DNA of 64,000 nt from Lentinus brumalis (lineage: Eukaryota > Basidiomycota > Agaricomycetes > Polyporales > Polyporaceae), in contig MARA01000009.1 in assembly GCA_001792895.1 (NCBI GenBank), positions 372,001-436,000 on the forward strand, given 5' to 3'. The first letter of the stretch is position 1, and every line of letters begins with the position of its first letter. Below, in pieces: positions 53,301-63,941 of this stretch. Both the position numbers and the translations under genes were made by a program. The notes under the pieces are model-generated. The model saw nothing but the letters and a program-made list of their open reading frames with translations, searched no databases and was not told where the DNA came from.

Positions 53301-56300
53301 ACTTCACCAGGGAGCAATGCTGGCACGAACATCCGCAAGCGGAAGCGGACCACCGGCGGCGAAAACGGCCAACCTAAAACAAAGGTCGCAAAAACTGGCT
53401 CACAGGTCGAAGGGCAAGGTAACGTAATGTCTGAACCGCTTACCGTCCGTTCTAATCTCTGCATAGGTCGCACAAAGGACACACGCTCTCAAGAATCCGA
53501 CCGCTACGATGCAGATGCTCAGCTGTCGGACGACGAAGCTGGTGAGCGGGGAGTGTTTCTTTCACTGCGATGAGGGACTTACGGCTATGCAGGATGCGGG
53601 CACAAACACTCAGGCGAGTATGTACATAGTCCCATCACATTTGGACGCCTTGCGAGTCGTAAGTACTGCAGCCTTACCGCACTTGATTCATGATTAACTT
53701 GCATTGGCAGGACACGATCCCGACTCCAACTTCACATTCAACCCGACGTTCTCCTTCTCCGCACCTAACCCAACTGGAGTTGGGGATGTTGAGGACCCCG
53801 CAGCCCATGATGACGAAGTCGACCACCGCCGCCAAGCGGACCTAGCAAGGCGTACTACTGGGGAATCACCTCAACACCGCAAGGACGTCCAAGGTGATCT
53901 TGACTCCGGTTCCAAACGCTCCCATGATGCCCCAGACGGCCCTGATTGTGCAGCGGAAGACCTCCCGAACCTTCTACACCATGTCGACAGCGCTCCCAAA
54001 CGCCGCCGGGTTGCTGAAGGCAACACTGACCGCGTCGCGGACAGAACCGCACATCATACCAGGCTACTAGAGAATACAACAGACCGTCTGTGCCAGTCCG
54101 CGTGCGGCAGCGGTAGTAGCCGCGAAGAAGTACAACTCAACGACCCCTCTGTGGCTCGGGGACCGCCCGCCGATGTTCAAACCCAAGCAGCGACGTCCGT
54201 GCTGGGTGCGGATCTCGCAGGACGCTTCGAGCGCGACGAGGAGGACGCGGTCGGGACAGCCGCTGCTCGGGGACTGCCCGCCGATGTTCAAACCCAAGCA
54301 GCGACGTCCGTGCTGGGTGCGGATCTTGCAGGACGACCCGAGCGTGATGAGGAGGATGCAGTCGGGACCGCCGCTGCTCGGGGACCGCCCGCCGATGTTC
54401 AAACCCAAGCAGCGATGCCGGCGGGGAGTGAGGATCTCGCAGGACGACCCGAGCGCGACGAGGAGGACACGGTCGGGACCGCCGCTGCTCGGGGACCGCC
54501 TGCCGATGTTCAAACCCAAGCAGCGACGTCCGTGCTGGGTGCGGATCTCGCAGGACGCTTCGAGCGCGACGAGGAGGACGCGGTTGGGACAGCCGCTGCT
54601 CGGGGACCGCCCGCCGATGTTCAAACCCAAGCAGCGACGTCCGTGCTGGGTGCGGATCTCGCAGGACGCTTCGAGCGCGACGAGGAGGACGCAGTCGGGA
54701 CCGCCGCTGCTCGGGGACCGCCCGCCGATGTTCAAACCCAAGCAGCGATGCCGGCGGGGAGTGAGGATCTCGCAGGACGACCGGAGCGTGATGAGGAGGA
54801 CGCAGTCGGGACCGCCGTAGCTCGGGAACCGCCCGCCGATGTTCAAACCCAAGCAGCGACGTCCGTGCTGGGTGCGGATCTCGCAGGACGCTTCGAGCGC
54901 GACGAGGAGGACGCAGTCGGGACCGCCGTAGCTCGGGAACCGCGCACCAATGTTCAAAACCGCGCAGAGACATCGGTGCCGGGTGCGGATCTCGCGCGAC
55001 GACTCCAGCGTGATGAGGAGGACGCGGTCGACTTTGCTCAGAACATGGCAACGGGTGCAGGCCCTGGAGAAAACTGTGAGGATGGGCAGGACATCGAAGG
55101 TCGGACCACGGATGTTGCCAAGCGTGCCCGGGACGCACAGAAGCTCGCAGAGGGCTCATTGAAATCAGCCCAGCCTGCCGGTATGTTGCGTTTGTGAAGC
55201 CTATGTTGCTTAGTCTCATTGATGATCGTTCTACAGACTACACGAAGGTCTTTTCTCTGTTTCAAGCCCGCTACCTGCAGAGCCAACTCGCCTCATATAC
55301 ATCCCTAGCGGACTCGGCTGTCGGCCGCCCTGCACATGTTGACGACCCTCACGAGGACTTGCGCAAGTTCATGGATGCCTTCACCTCGGAGGCCTCGGGA
55401 AGTGCGTTCCATAGCAGCATGTCGCGCATGTGGACATCCCACGAGGTTCTCTGCGCATCCTCTGACCTCCTGGATCTCCGCCTCAATCTACACCGACGGC
55501 ATCTTATGCTTTGCAGCGCGGCAGCCTGGTACTGGCTCGTGCACACCTGCGGTCAGCGGTCCCAAGCAATCGTTGCAGAATTGGGAGCCGATGTAGCTCG
55601 TTTTGCCCAGTCTGACGATTGGCTCGAACATCTTTGCCGCGACATCTACGAGAACGTTCGACTTCATCGTAAAGTGGACGTTGACGCAGGCGACTACTTC
55701 GAGCACTTGCGGGACCAGTCAGTCAGGGGCCACATTCCTCGGCCGCACGATCTTGAGGAGGACATCACTCTTCGGGTCCTCGACCTTGTCCAGTCATTCA
55801 TCCAAGATTGGCTTGGCTTCCCCGTAACGCGGAGAGGGTGCGCGCACACTTCGTTATATACCTCGTTGGCGCGTTCCGTAATCCGGACGTGCTGGTGCTC
55901 GACGGGGTTTGGAAGATGTACCGGGAGGTCAAAGCTCGGGTGCTGCAACTCCCTCGCAAAACCAAGGGCCGCTATCTCACAGTCCCAATGCTGGACGAAT
56001 TTGCCACCGCCCTCTCCCTGCAGCCCCTCGCCAATCCCAACTCACCTGAGTCCGCCCTGATGTTGCGGATCTCCAGCGCTATAGAGCGTTGTGCACCTGG
56101 TATGCGGGGCTGGACGGACTCGTTCATCGCCGGCCTGCTCACCTGCGGTACGCTACCACCCATGCGTCCTTCGAGAACACCTACAACGGCATCGACATCT
56201 CATCCATCCCCGAGCGGCGTGAGCCCAACCATCCGCACTAGATCCACCGATCTGCCTCCTGTTGCTGGTCCGTCGCGCGCACGCCCTGCCACAAGCAAAC

Positions 56301-57319
56301 GAGTTCCCGCGCCGGGACGGCCTCAAATTGTCAGCGCACCTCCGCCGCAACGTCCAGATTCGCAATCTGATGCTGCAGACGACTCGCACCCCGGGCTGAA
56401 TGCGCTCTTGGACTTCGTGCATGAGCTGCTTCCCATTGCTCGTGGAGAGCTCATCCTGTCGCCGAGTACAGTTCAACAAGTCGTCATGGAGCGCAGTGAC
56501 CATTTCATGCCCTTCCGTAACCTCGCAACGTGCAGAGTCCGCGTGACCTCTCCTCAAGGTCCGTTCCACCCCAACAACGTCGACCAGCCAGGGGCCTTCC
56601 CCAGTTGCGTTATCACACGAGCGCTCCTCTTCGACTCGGAGGTCCTCCGCCAGGAGACATACGGGTACTTCCCAGACAAGTCCGCATGGAACGACTTCGT
56701 CGCAGCTCAGAAGTTCGACAAGAATAACAAGGCCTCTGTCAACCGGTTCTTCAACATGTCGTGCTATGGCAAGCCACAGAACCAGCGGACCGTGGCCGGC
56801 ATGCAGCTGGTTGAAGAGCAGTACTTCGCGCACGAGCCGCTCTACCAGGCGCTCTTGGACAAATACCCTAACGAGCCAGTCCCGTTCATGGTCTTCTATC
56901 GCTGGACCGACGGCAAGACGGACGGATTCACCACGAAGGGCAAACCCCGCACCATCTCCATCGCCAAGTGCTCTCTCCTAGGAGGCCTGACCGGTTATCT
57001 TCTCACCGCGGACTTGTATTACGCTGGGAAGGTCGCTCGACCGACCCTGGAGGAGGTGGCCCGGGTTCTTCATGCAAACAAGATGGGCTCCTTGGGCGGA
57101 TTGATAGATGTAGGATTGGTGAAGGGCACCAAAAAGACTGCTTCCCTGGAGGAAGTTGTAGATGCATTCAAGCGCGTCTACAACTTCCTCTCGGCTAAGA
57201 TTGACGTTGTCGACCAGCACCTCATTCAGTTCGATGAGGTCATGGTTGAACATCTTCTGTGCAAGTATTCACGCACAAAGATCATGCGCCAAAAGGACAA
57301 AGGCAAAGGACGGGCTTGA
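50386..57319 (+). CDS. Large TET/JBP-like 2-oxoglutarate/Fe(II) dioxygenase with repeats and unknown C-terminal region
   Basis: ATG at 50,386 (MPIRPGFDQVPLASYLSSVY) opens a chain of short exons with good splice sites. Exons at 51,380-52,330 read MYVVEKHPLVGLERRPNKIY, LKLLPGDYVFMRDVHGDGAP. The catalytic part (52,390-52,830) has GGKHFDNKDCPAG with the metal-binding HxD (His 52,429, Asp 52,435), ..DSPGYFMVGDLGVAIELRG, FCGLRFHGGFPP with the distal His (52,648), WSYRFVVVCYPP with a likely 2OG-binding Arg, and FAALPGGRFLYIPPEF; this is the pattern of fungal TET/JBP proteins, which oxidise 5-methylcytosine. Then an NLS-like RKRKR, eight 37-residue repeats (54,150-55,037), and a last 690 codons of unknown fold. 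One apparent frame break at 55,820. Roughly 1,800 residues, over 20 introns. It could be two genes, but the 55,190/55,236 splice keeps frame. Confidence 0.65.
54150..55037 (+). repeat. Coding minisatellite, eight 111-bp units
   Basis: CGATGTTCAAACCCAAG-type starts recur at 54,171, 54,282, 54,393, 54,504, 54,615, 54,726, 54,837 and 54,948, each exactly 111 bp apart, so the reading frame is never broken. Each unit encodes 37 residues: RGPPADVQTQAA then TSVLGADLAGRFERDEED and AVGTAA. Units alternate between two variants (TSVLGADLAG and MPAGSEDLAG). The last unit is most diverged. Because the unit length is a multiple of three, all frames stay open on both strands, producing spurious long ORFs. 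Confidence 0.92.
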
Positions 57320-57418
57320 TTGCGATATATACAGATAGATTCTAGACTTCCAAGAGTATGCGCTATGTATAGGCGGACTTCAAGAACTTCATACGTAGTG
57401 CTTCAACTTGCGGGGGAG

Positions 57419-58849
57419 TTACTCAACCATCGCGTCACCCTCCCGCTCGCCTTCCGCGCCCTGCTGATCTCCCAAACGCAAACGCTTCATTTGAGCTTGG
57501 GGCGGACCGGCCTCCTGGCTGGGCTCACCCGGATCATCCCCATACCCGACTTTCCTCTTCACCTTCTTCAGCGGGGAGACCCTCTTCTTCATGCTGAGAC
57601 TTCTGATGGCGACAGTGTTGTAGTCCTACTCAAGATTGGTGAGCTTGCATCCTCTCATGCTCTGTAGAGCGTACCTTCTCTGCAGCCCGATTAAGCAAGC
57701 AAACTGAACGCAACTTTGGCAAGAACACGTATTCGGATCGGCCGGTCTTAACAGCGACAAAGCCGATCTGAACCTCCACCATGTTGGATATGGAGAAGGC
57801 CTCAGGCTTGATACGGGCAAAGCGCACACTATGAGATGTGAGCAATTGACGTCACTCAACGTATCTCAGAGCGGGGGCTGACCTCTCCTCTTCGTGCCTC
57901 TGCCAATACTCGACAACATTATCTTCAGTATGCACCTCTGTTTGTAAAAGAGGTTGGAGAAGATTGAATGGGTCGACAATCTCGGCAAGGTTGGCAGGAG
58001 ATTCTCCAGCAGCATCCCGGGACGAAGTCAAGTAGCGATTTGCAAACAGAACTGTCAAGTTCGCACCGTCCCGACCCGGGGTCCAATCTTGGAGGCGGCT
58101 CCCAGACCGAGCGATGTGGCGGTTGAAGAACTGATAGATGCTAAGAAGCCCGCGGACAGCGCAGTCAAACCTTTCTGCCCCAAAGCCGATCAAGGTTACG
58201 GACTGCTTCATGTCCATCAACCGGGCATGGTTACGGGGGATACTGGAGGTATGTTCGTATGTGTTGTATGTATCATGACATGCAACTGGGACTCACTGGA
58301 AGCTGCGGATCGGCGGGAGATGGGCGTCCTGCAAGAATCCTTGGACTCGGAGAATGACCTCCTCGACCTCTTCACCGGCTTTCCTGGGGTAGCCCAGCAT
58401 TAATGTTCTTCCAGCATTGCACTCGCAAACCTCGGTGAAGTCAGCCGGGTCCATGGTCTGTTCCGCAGGTAAGCATTACTGAGTCAACAACGACGAATTG
58501 CCCTATACTGACGTCGTCAATAGTACTGAGCTGGACGATTGGCCCATCCCTGCCATCCTTTTGGCGCTCCATGTAGTCCACGAGCATTTCGCCTACAGCG
58601 GATAATCCCGGACTGGTGAGGAACTGCAGAGACCAGCCCTGGGATAGCAAGAGGCGCTACGCACGGTACTTGGTCTGGTCGGCCTTCAGTTGTGTCAAAA
58701 AAGCCATAGTAAGTGCGAAGTAAACTGCTGAGTGCAGTCGTATCGAGGCTTGAGAGGGGCGGGGGACAACGGGGGCCTGAAGCGCAATTCTGAAGGACCT
58801 TCGGTATATGTGACAGCTTGTTTGAGGTGCGAACTTCCATCAAGTCCAT
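57419..58849 (-). CDS. Unrecognised multi-exon protein next to the TET/JBP gene
   Basis: ATG at 58847-58849 (MDLMEVRTSNKLSHIPKVLQ), then ..TTALSSLLRTYYGFFDTTEG, GWSLQFLTSPGLSAVGEMLV, DYMERQKDGRDGPIVQLSTI, MDPADFTEVCECNAGRTLML, a long exon VTLIGFGAERFDCAVRGLLS.., RIKPEAFSISNMVEVQIGFV, YVFLPKLRSVCLLNRAAEK, and a basic tail ending ..EGEREGDAMVE with TAA at 57,419. Splice sites are canonical and frames join. No known domain; the style resembles uncharacterised Agaricomycete proteins found near mobile DNA, but I cannot name a family. Convergent with the dioxygenase gene, 100 bp between stops. Confidence 0.6.
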
Positions 58850-59610
58850 CTCGTACCATATTCCTGCCTTAAGCTGCTTCAAGTTAGGTCGCTGCAGCGT
58901 GCTTCTGTGCTTGCATGCTCCGAGAGGTGATCGGTTGATGCGCGCTGTTTTACGTCGTGTTCAGCCAGGCTCCGATGACTCCGGACCAGGTATAGTCTGC
59001 AAGTGTTACTCCCTTCACTGCATATTCCCTCTCCCGTTGTTCCTGTTGAGATGTTCTGCACCTTTCTCATCCTCCTGCAGCTTCAAACAGTGTTGGGAGG
59101 GCAATATAGGAGCATACGCATTCAGCTGAGGTAATCTGGTGAGTCGTTGTCACTCCGACATGAGTTGTACCGAATAAGCTAAAGCCTCGCGTCCGATGTG
59201 TTCCGCACAGTTCTCAGATTGCATTGCGAGCCAAGCCTTACCCTCAGCAACTGGACTGTGGGCATTGCAACATTTGTAGCCCGCCCTACACCTCCGTGAG
59301 TAGACTTATTGCAAACGTAGATACTGTGCGCCCATCATGCTCTTGTTGGACTTCACGCGGTAGGGCAGGAGCTTCCGTGCTGAGGCAGAACCCTGCGATG
59401 CAACGATCTCAGGGACAAGTATCCTTCAGCCGACGGCAATGCAAAGGTCTACCGAAAACTCCCCGGTGTCACGCCTACTGGGCGCAACTGGGCGCAACGA
59501 ACCTCAACTTCCAAAAGGATATATTCCCGTATACCCTGCCCGCTTAGCCATTTATTTGTGCGCGTAGTCAATAAAATGGTTGGTACCACCTCCGACAGAA
59601 TCTCCGCTCG
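58850..59610. other. Intergenic, no gene seen
   Basis: Between divergent unknown genes; no supported coding exon. A few GT/AG-like pairs near 58,990-59,100 do not lead to a frame. Confidence 0.4.
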
Positions 59611-59619
59611 TGCTCAGGA

Positions 59620-59626
59620 TATAAAC
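59620..59626 (+). promoter_or_regulatory. TATA box of the 59.8-kb gene
   Basis: TATAAAC followed by a long pyrimidine-rich tract (59,660-59,780) and an ATG at 59,792; a classic strong fungal core promoter layout. Confidence 0.55.
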
Positions 59627-59791
59627 CCCCTGCCAACAGCAGAGGCATCCTCAGAGTTCCTCAGCGGCCTCTTCGTCCTCTCTGTCCTCTCTTTGCCCCT
59701 CTCGTCCCTGCCTTTTTGCGCCCTTGCACCTCGCTCTGTTACTCTTTCTTACTATCGCTCTTACTCTTACTACCGCTCTCCTCATCATACC

Positions 59792-61238
59792 ATGCCTCCC
59801 CGTGCTGCTGCCACTGCCCGGTGTGTAGATTCTGCACACACCGTTTCCCAGATTATTGACCTCCCCCACCTCGTAGTTCCAAGGCCTCCGCTGCCAAGGC
59901 AGACACGCCAGCTGCTCGCATTGCTTCTGCTCATACGGCTTCTGCCAAGGGCGGGCGAGGTGCCGCTGCTGGTGCTGCTGCTGGTGGGAAGACCGCTGCG
60001 AAGAGCGCACCCAAGAAGTATGTGTCTCCTGTGATTTCTTTGTGCGATATGTACTTAAAGCTTTTGGTTATCAGGAGTGCCGCTGCTGCCAAGGCAAGTG
60101 CTGGCGGCGGAAGCGAGGCAAAGTTGTCAAAAGGTGAGCTCTGCTCTGGTTGCATCTCCGTCAGATATACTTAGAGCTTTCAGCGCCGAGCTCATCGAGA
60201 GCGAGGCGGAAGAAGGCGAGGAGGTGGACGATGTTCCGGAGGAAGATGATGACAATGTGGAGGAGCTCTCCGGGGAGACGTGCAGGTATGTCCTCGCCTG
60301 TATTGACACTTACGGGCATCTTCTGACTGCCTGTTGTCTTATAGCGAATATGAAGGTGAGACCGAAGTGGATGCCGTCTGCAACAGCAGTGAGGACGAGG
60401 TGGACGTTCGTCCCCAGGTCCAAAAGACTCCTAAGATTGAGCGGTATGTACTACAACCATATGATCCTCAAAATATAGCCAACTCAACCTTTCACTTACT
60501 ACAGTCGCTCGAAGGATACTCCGGCTGTGAGCCCGGCTAGTCCGTCTCCTGTGTAAGTTCTCTGCTTCTAAAAAAGTGTAGAGATATTTATCATTGATCT
60601 TTACTTTTGTAGCAAGACGAAGGCAGGCTCCGTCCGCAAGACTCCGGTTGCTAAGCGGACCAAGGCGTGAGGCTTACTATCTGTAGCGCAGAGTACAGAG
60701 GCTCACCCGCAGTTCAACAGTGATGAGTCTGCTGACGAAGGAGAGGCTGAGTGGTATGTCACGCAACTCCGACAATCATGCTGTGAGTCGCAACTGTTAT
60801 CACGGGTCCACCAGTGCATCTCCCACCAAAAAGGCCCGTGTCCAGACCACCTCCGAAGATGACGTCGAGTTTGTCGAGGTTCGGGTCGCAGCACCGTCAA
60901 GAAGTAAGTGTTCAGCTTTCTATTGATATATATTGGGCTGTTCAGCTAACTGACTTTCTACTGCCACAGGGCTCCCGCTGGTAACGCTCGCGGTAAGAAG
61001 GCTACCAGTGATGCCGAGGACACTCCCCGCAAGAAGCTTCCCTGCCCGCCGCCCGGTAGTGAAGGCTCAGCTGGCTGCTCAAAAGGCCGCCGCAGCCAAG
61101 GGCAAGAAGAAGACTGTTAAGGCTCCGAGTGAGTGCTTTGGCAAATATTCACGGATGAGTGCTGACGCTGAGTTCATGTCAAGCTCGGCTGATCAGGTGT
61201 TCAACCCGAACATGGGCGACATTGACGAGGAGCTGTAA
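59792..61238 (+). CDS. Disordered acidic/basic nuclear-type protein, unrecognised
   Basis: ATG at 59,792 (MPPRAAATAR), spliced to an Ala/Lys-rich segment (SKASAAKADTPAARIASAHT), then a strongly acidic one (AELIESEAEEGEEVDDVPEE), EYEGETEVDAVCNSSEDEVD, KTPVAKRTKA, DESADEGEAE, ASPTKKARVQTTSEDDVEF and, after another intron, ..NARGKKATSDAEDTPRKKL. Downstream the likely frame (ARRPVVKAQLAAQKAAAAKG.. to VFNPNMGDIDEEL, TAA 61,238) is shifted by one base relative to the preceding part at CCC 61,040-61,042. Composition suggests a chromatin-associated disordered protein. Seven or so short introns. Frame break may be decay or an assembly error. Confidence 0.5.
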
Positions 61239-61351
61239 TCGCGCTTCTTTTCCTACGGGTCTCTTCTACATTTTCTCATCCATACCTCAGCTACAAAAAA
61301 CAAACCGCGCTTTTCCGTAACAATCTTTCGTCTGGTACTGTTTTTGAAGAC

Positions 61352-62930
61352 ATGTCCGAAGTGTATGTTTCGTTTAATAGAACGTGTGTTCCAACCCTCT
61401 GAAACTACCTCTCATAGCCTCAGCGAAATTGAGAAGGACTCTGCAGGGACTGATAAAAGGTAGTTGTACTTCAGTTGCTCTGGTTTGAAGCTGATTCGTC
61501 GAACCCTTTTTCCCTGCAATATAGAATGTTGAAGCTCCAGCCGAAGAGTCTTGGTTCTGTTCGCTTTACCAACGCTGAGAGGTACAATTTTTTCTATCTC
61601 CACGGTAAACATCTCTGATAAAATATACAGCGAGGAGACTAGCGACAATGCCATGGATCTGGATGCTGCTACAGAGGAGAATCGCGCTGAAGACTACAGC
61701 ATGGAGCCCTCTGACGGCATTGTTCGGGGTCCTGGTGTTGATCTTTTTGATGAATCCGCCACTGACCCCTCCTGCGGGAGACCTATAATGATCTGCCCCT
61801 GCTCAAGTATGTGAAATGTTACTCACAATCAATGTGTTGTTCTCATGGGTCACTAGGACACACGTCCCCGACTATGGGAGCTACCCAATTCAAACTATGC
61901 TCCTGGGAGAAGGAATTGTGGACCAGCCCCACTACAAGGTGCACCGCCGGTTAGTTATTGATTTTGAGTGGCGGAAGTAGAGTTGTACTGATTACTCAAT
62001 AACAGGAAGTTGCTGGACTTGATCCTGTATGCACACGACCCGCAGAAGGACAGTCCCATCGTTGTCAACCCGGCGAGGGTCTCCCCCAACCTCTTGTTGC
62101 GGGAGCTTTCCATGGAAGTACCGCCAAAGTTGCTGCTTTCAAGACTCCCAGCGGCCCTCAACGGGCTATCTGCTACTCTGTCGGAGTGGTCTTGGCATGC
62201 AGCGTGTACCAGCCAACCTCTTTTGCCAAAGGCAACCGACAAGTGAAGCAAATTCTCTTGGGCCCTCTGCGGGGAGAGAATGAACGGGCGTTGGGGCTTC
62301 TTGGTAATGTTTTCGAGTGCGACTGTCTCGGAATCAACACGTTTGGGGTCACTGCCAGCAACGGCGATAAGATTCAAGGACTCTCAATCCGCACGTATCC
62401 CAGTCCCTCTGCTAGCAGCGGGAACGTTACTGGTATGTTAATTTATCCCTTTGTGTCAATGGACACACCTGGAACTAATATCATCCCGTACAGCTCATGT
62501 TCTGCCTGGCATGGGCTTCACCCCTTCTAAGGGGGCCAGGACGGGGGCTGCAAGCAGCAGTGACGGTCGCCCTTCACGGTCTCTCTTGGACATGCGCGAC
62601 AAGACGGCCTGGGGTTCCAACGATGACAGTGAGCCAATTTCTATACAATAAACTTTCATATTTCCAAGTTCGAACTCACACGCACCTCTGCAGTCGCAAT
62701 TTGGGATGCTCGCCATCTGTTTTCTGCTCGTGGGGGCGTCAAGGACAACTTCAAGCACGACATGGTTACCTCGCTGAAGCGCATCGAGTATGATTTGACT
62801 TTGGCGACATTGCCATGGTATACTATAGCGCCTCTACTTACCCGTTGGTGCAGAGCGGAACAGCTTCTCCAGTGCTGTTCAAGCTCTTAGTTTGAACCTG
62901 TACGGTGTAGTTCTTTTGGCCTCTGCCTGA
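61352..62930 (+). CDS. Unrecognised multi-exon protein downstream of the TET/JBP gene
   Basis: ATG at 61,352; tiny exons join in phase to give MSEVLSEIEKDSAGTDKRML, KLQPKSLGSVRFTNAESEET, DNAMDLDAATEENRAED.., GVDLFDESATDPS.., VPDYGSYPIQTMLLGEGIVD, PHYKVHRRKLLDLILYAHDP, then a slip near 62,105 into ..AAFKTPSGPQRAICYSVGVV, QILLGPLRGENERALGLLGN, FGVTASNGDKIQGLSIRTYP, and after a further intron IAIWDARHLFSARGGVKDNF.. with the end near 62,930. No domain recognised. The mid-gene slip has no visible splice sites, so the gene may be broken or misassembled. The 3' end is uncertain. Confidence 0.45.
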
Positions 62931-63221
62931 TTTGTTACACATTTACTAGCTGCAATTCGCTCAATTTCTTGTTCCCGTATATGTGTCCCGTATATGTGTC
63001 GTCAAGTCCATCCCAGTCTGAGTCGTATTCTCCCTGCCAGCCTGTTGTCTCAACCTCCTGTATGTTACCATAGCTATGCGTCTCTTGTCTTGTCTGCTTA
63101 TGAGTATAGGTGATCATGTACTACCCAGTGCTGTTGCATGGACTTCATTAATATATTAATTGTACATGTCAATCTGCAGATTGAGCTTTGTAGACGCCTT
63201 CATGCACGTGCGAAATAATTG

Positions 63222-63941
63222 ATGCACGTGCGAGATACCGCATTTGTATGTGCAGTCACGTGTTTGAATGTTCAATTGCAAGTTCACCTGACGCCTGCAG
63301 TCCTCCTCACCACCACCATCTTGCTCTGCCTACATACGGTGTTCACCATGAACAGAATCATCTCAGCCCTCATTGGGAGGGACCATTTGTCCCTCTTAAC
63401 TTTACTATGGGCTCTCTTTGCTATAGTAATCACCTCTCAGCTTGTCCAGCCCCTTCACACGGCCAGCAGTGTTGGGTCTCGGACTTTGGCATCACATATG
63501 TATGCTACTTATAAAGGTGTTATTTCAGCCGCCTTTGCAGAAAGTGCGGTGCCCCTGGTGGGCAAGGTCATGGCAGCCACCTTTGTAGAAAGTGCTGCGC
63601 CCTTGCCGGGCAGGGTTATGACAGACACCCTCAGTGAAAGTTCTGTGCCCATAACGGGCAGGGTCACTACAGGCACCCTCACAGAAATGTCCTTGTTTAT
63701 TTCAGTACAGCAGAATATGTTCGCTGGCAATCAAGTATTCATTGCAAGCGCTATCATGCAAGATACGGCATGTCTGGAGAAGAAGTCTTTGAGTGATGTT
63801 GTGTATGAGAGACTGGATCCAGAATTGATCATACCTTGGAATTTTTGTCCCCCGACCATCTGGTCTCCCTCTTTACTAGCTCGTAGATCCAGAATGATGT
63901 GCATTCAAATATGTGGTATGCCCATGACTTCTATGTCATGA
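63222..63941 (+). CDS. Hypothetical membrane protein with 16-residue repeats
   Basis: A single open frame of 239 codons from ATG 63,222, with an alternative ATG at 63,348 (MNRIISALIGRDHLSLLTLL). Two hydrophobic segments (AVLLTTTILLCLHTV and LLTLLWALFAIVITSQLV), then a 16-residue repeat: ESAVPLVGKVMAATFV, ESAAPLPGRVMTDTLS, ESSVPITGRVTTGTLT and a decayed fourth. The repeat pattern conserved at the protein level supports coding. TGA at 63,939. Function unknown. Confidence 0.4.
   Translation: MHVRDTAFVCAVTCLNVQLQVHLTPAVLLTTTILLCLHTVFTMNRIISALIGRDHLSLLTLLWALFAIVITSQLVQPLHTASSVGSRTLASHMYATYKGVISAAFAESAVPLVGKVMAATFVESAAPLPGRVMTDTLSESSVPITGRVTTGTLTEMSLFISVQQNMFAGNQVFIASAIMQDTACLEKKSLSDVVYERLDPELIIPWNFCPPTIWSPSLLARRSRMMCIQICGMPMTSMS
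63540..63700 (+). repeat. 48-bp tandem repeat, three units plus partial
   Basis: GAAAGTGC-like starts at 63,540, 63,588, 63,636 and 63,684, each 48 bp apart. Encodes the 16-residue repeat of the hypothetical protein; units differ at about a third of positions, with P/V-G-K/R core kept. Confidence 0.85.

Noticed and set aside
54067..55219. Long minus-strand and alternate-frame ORFs (up to 360 codons) over the 111-bp repeats
   Set aside because: The repeat length is a multiple of three and GC-rich, so all frames stay open; the + frame continues into spliced neighbours, the others do not.
55808..55840. Programmed -1 frameshift site in the dioxygenase gene
   Set aside because: No X-XXY-YYZ slippery heptamer in the correct frame; a missing C in CCCC is simpler.
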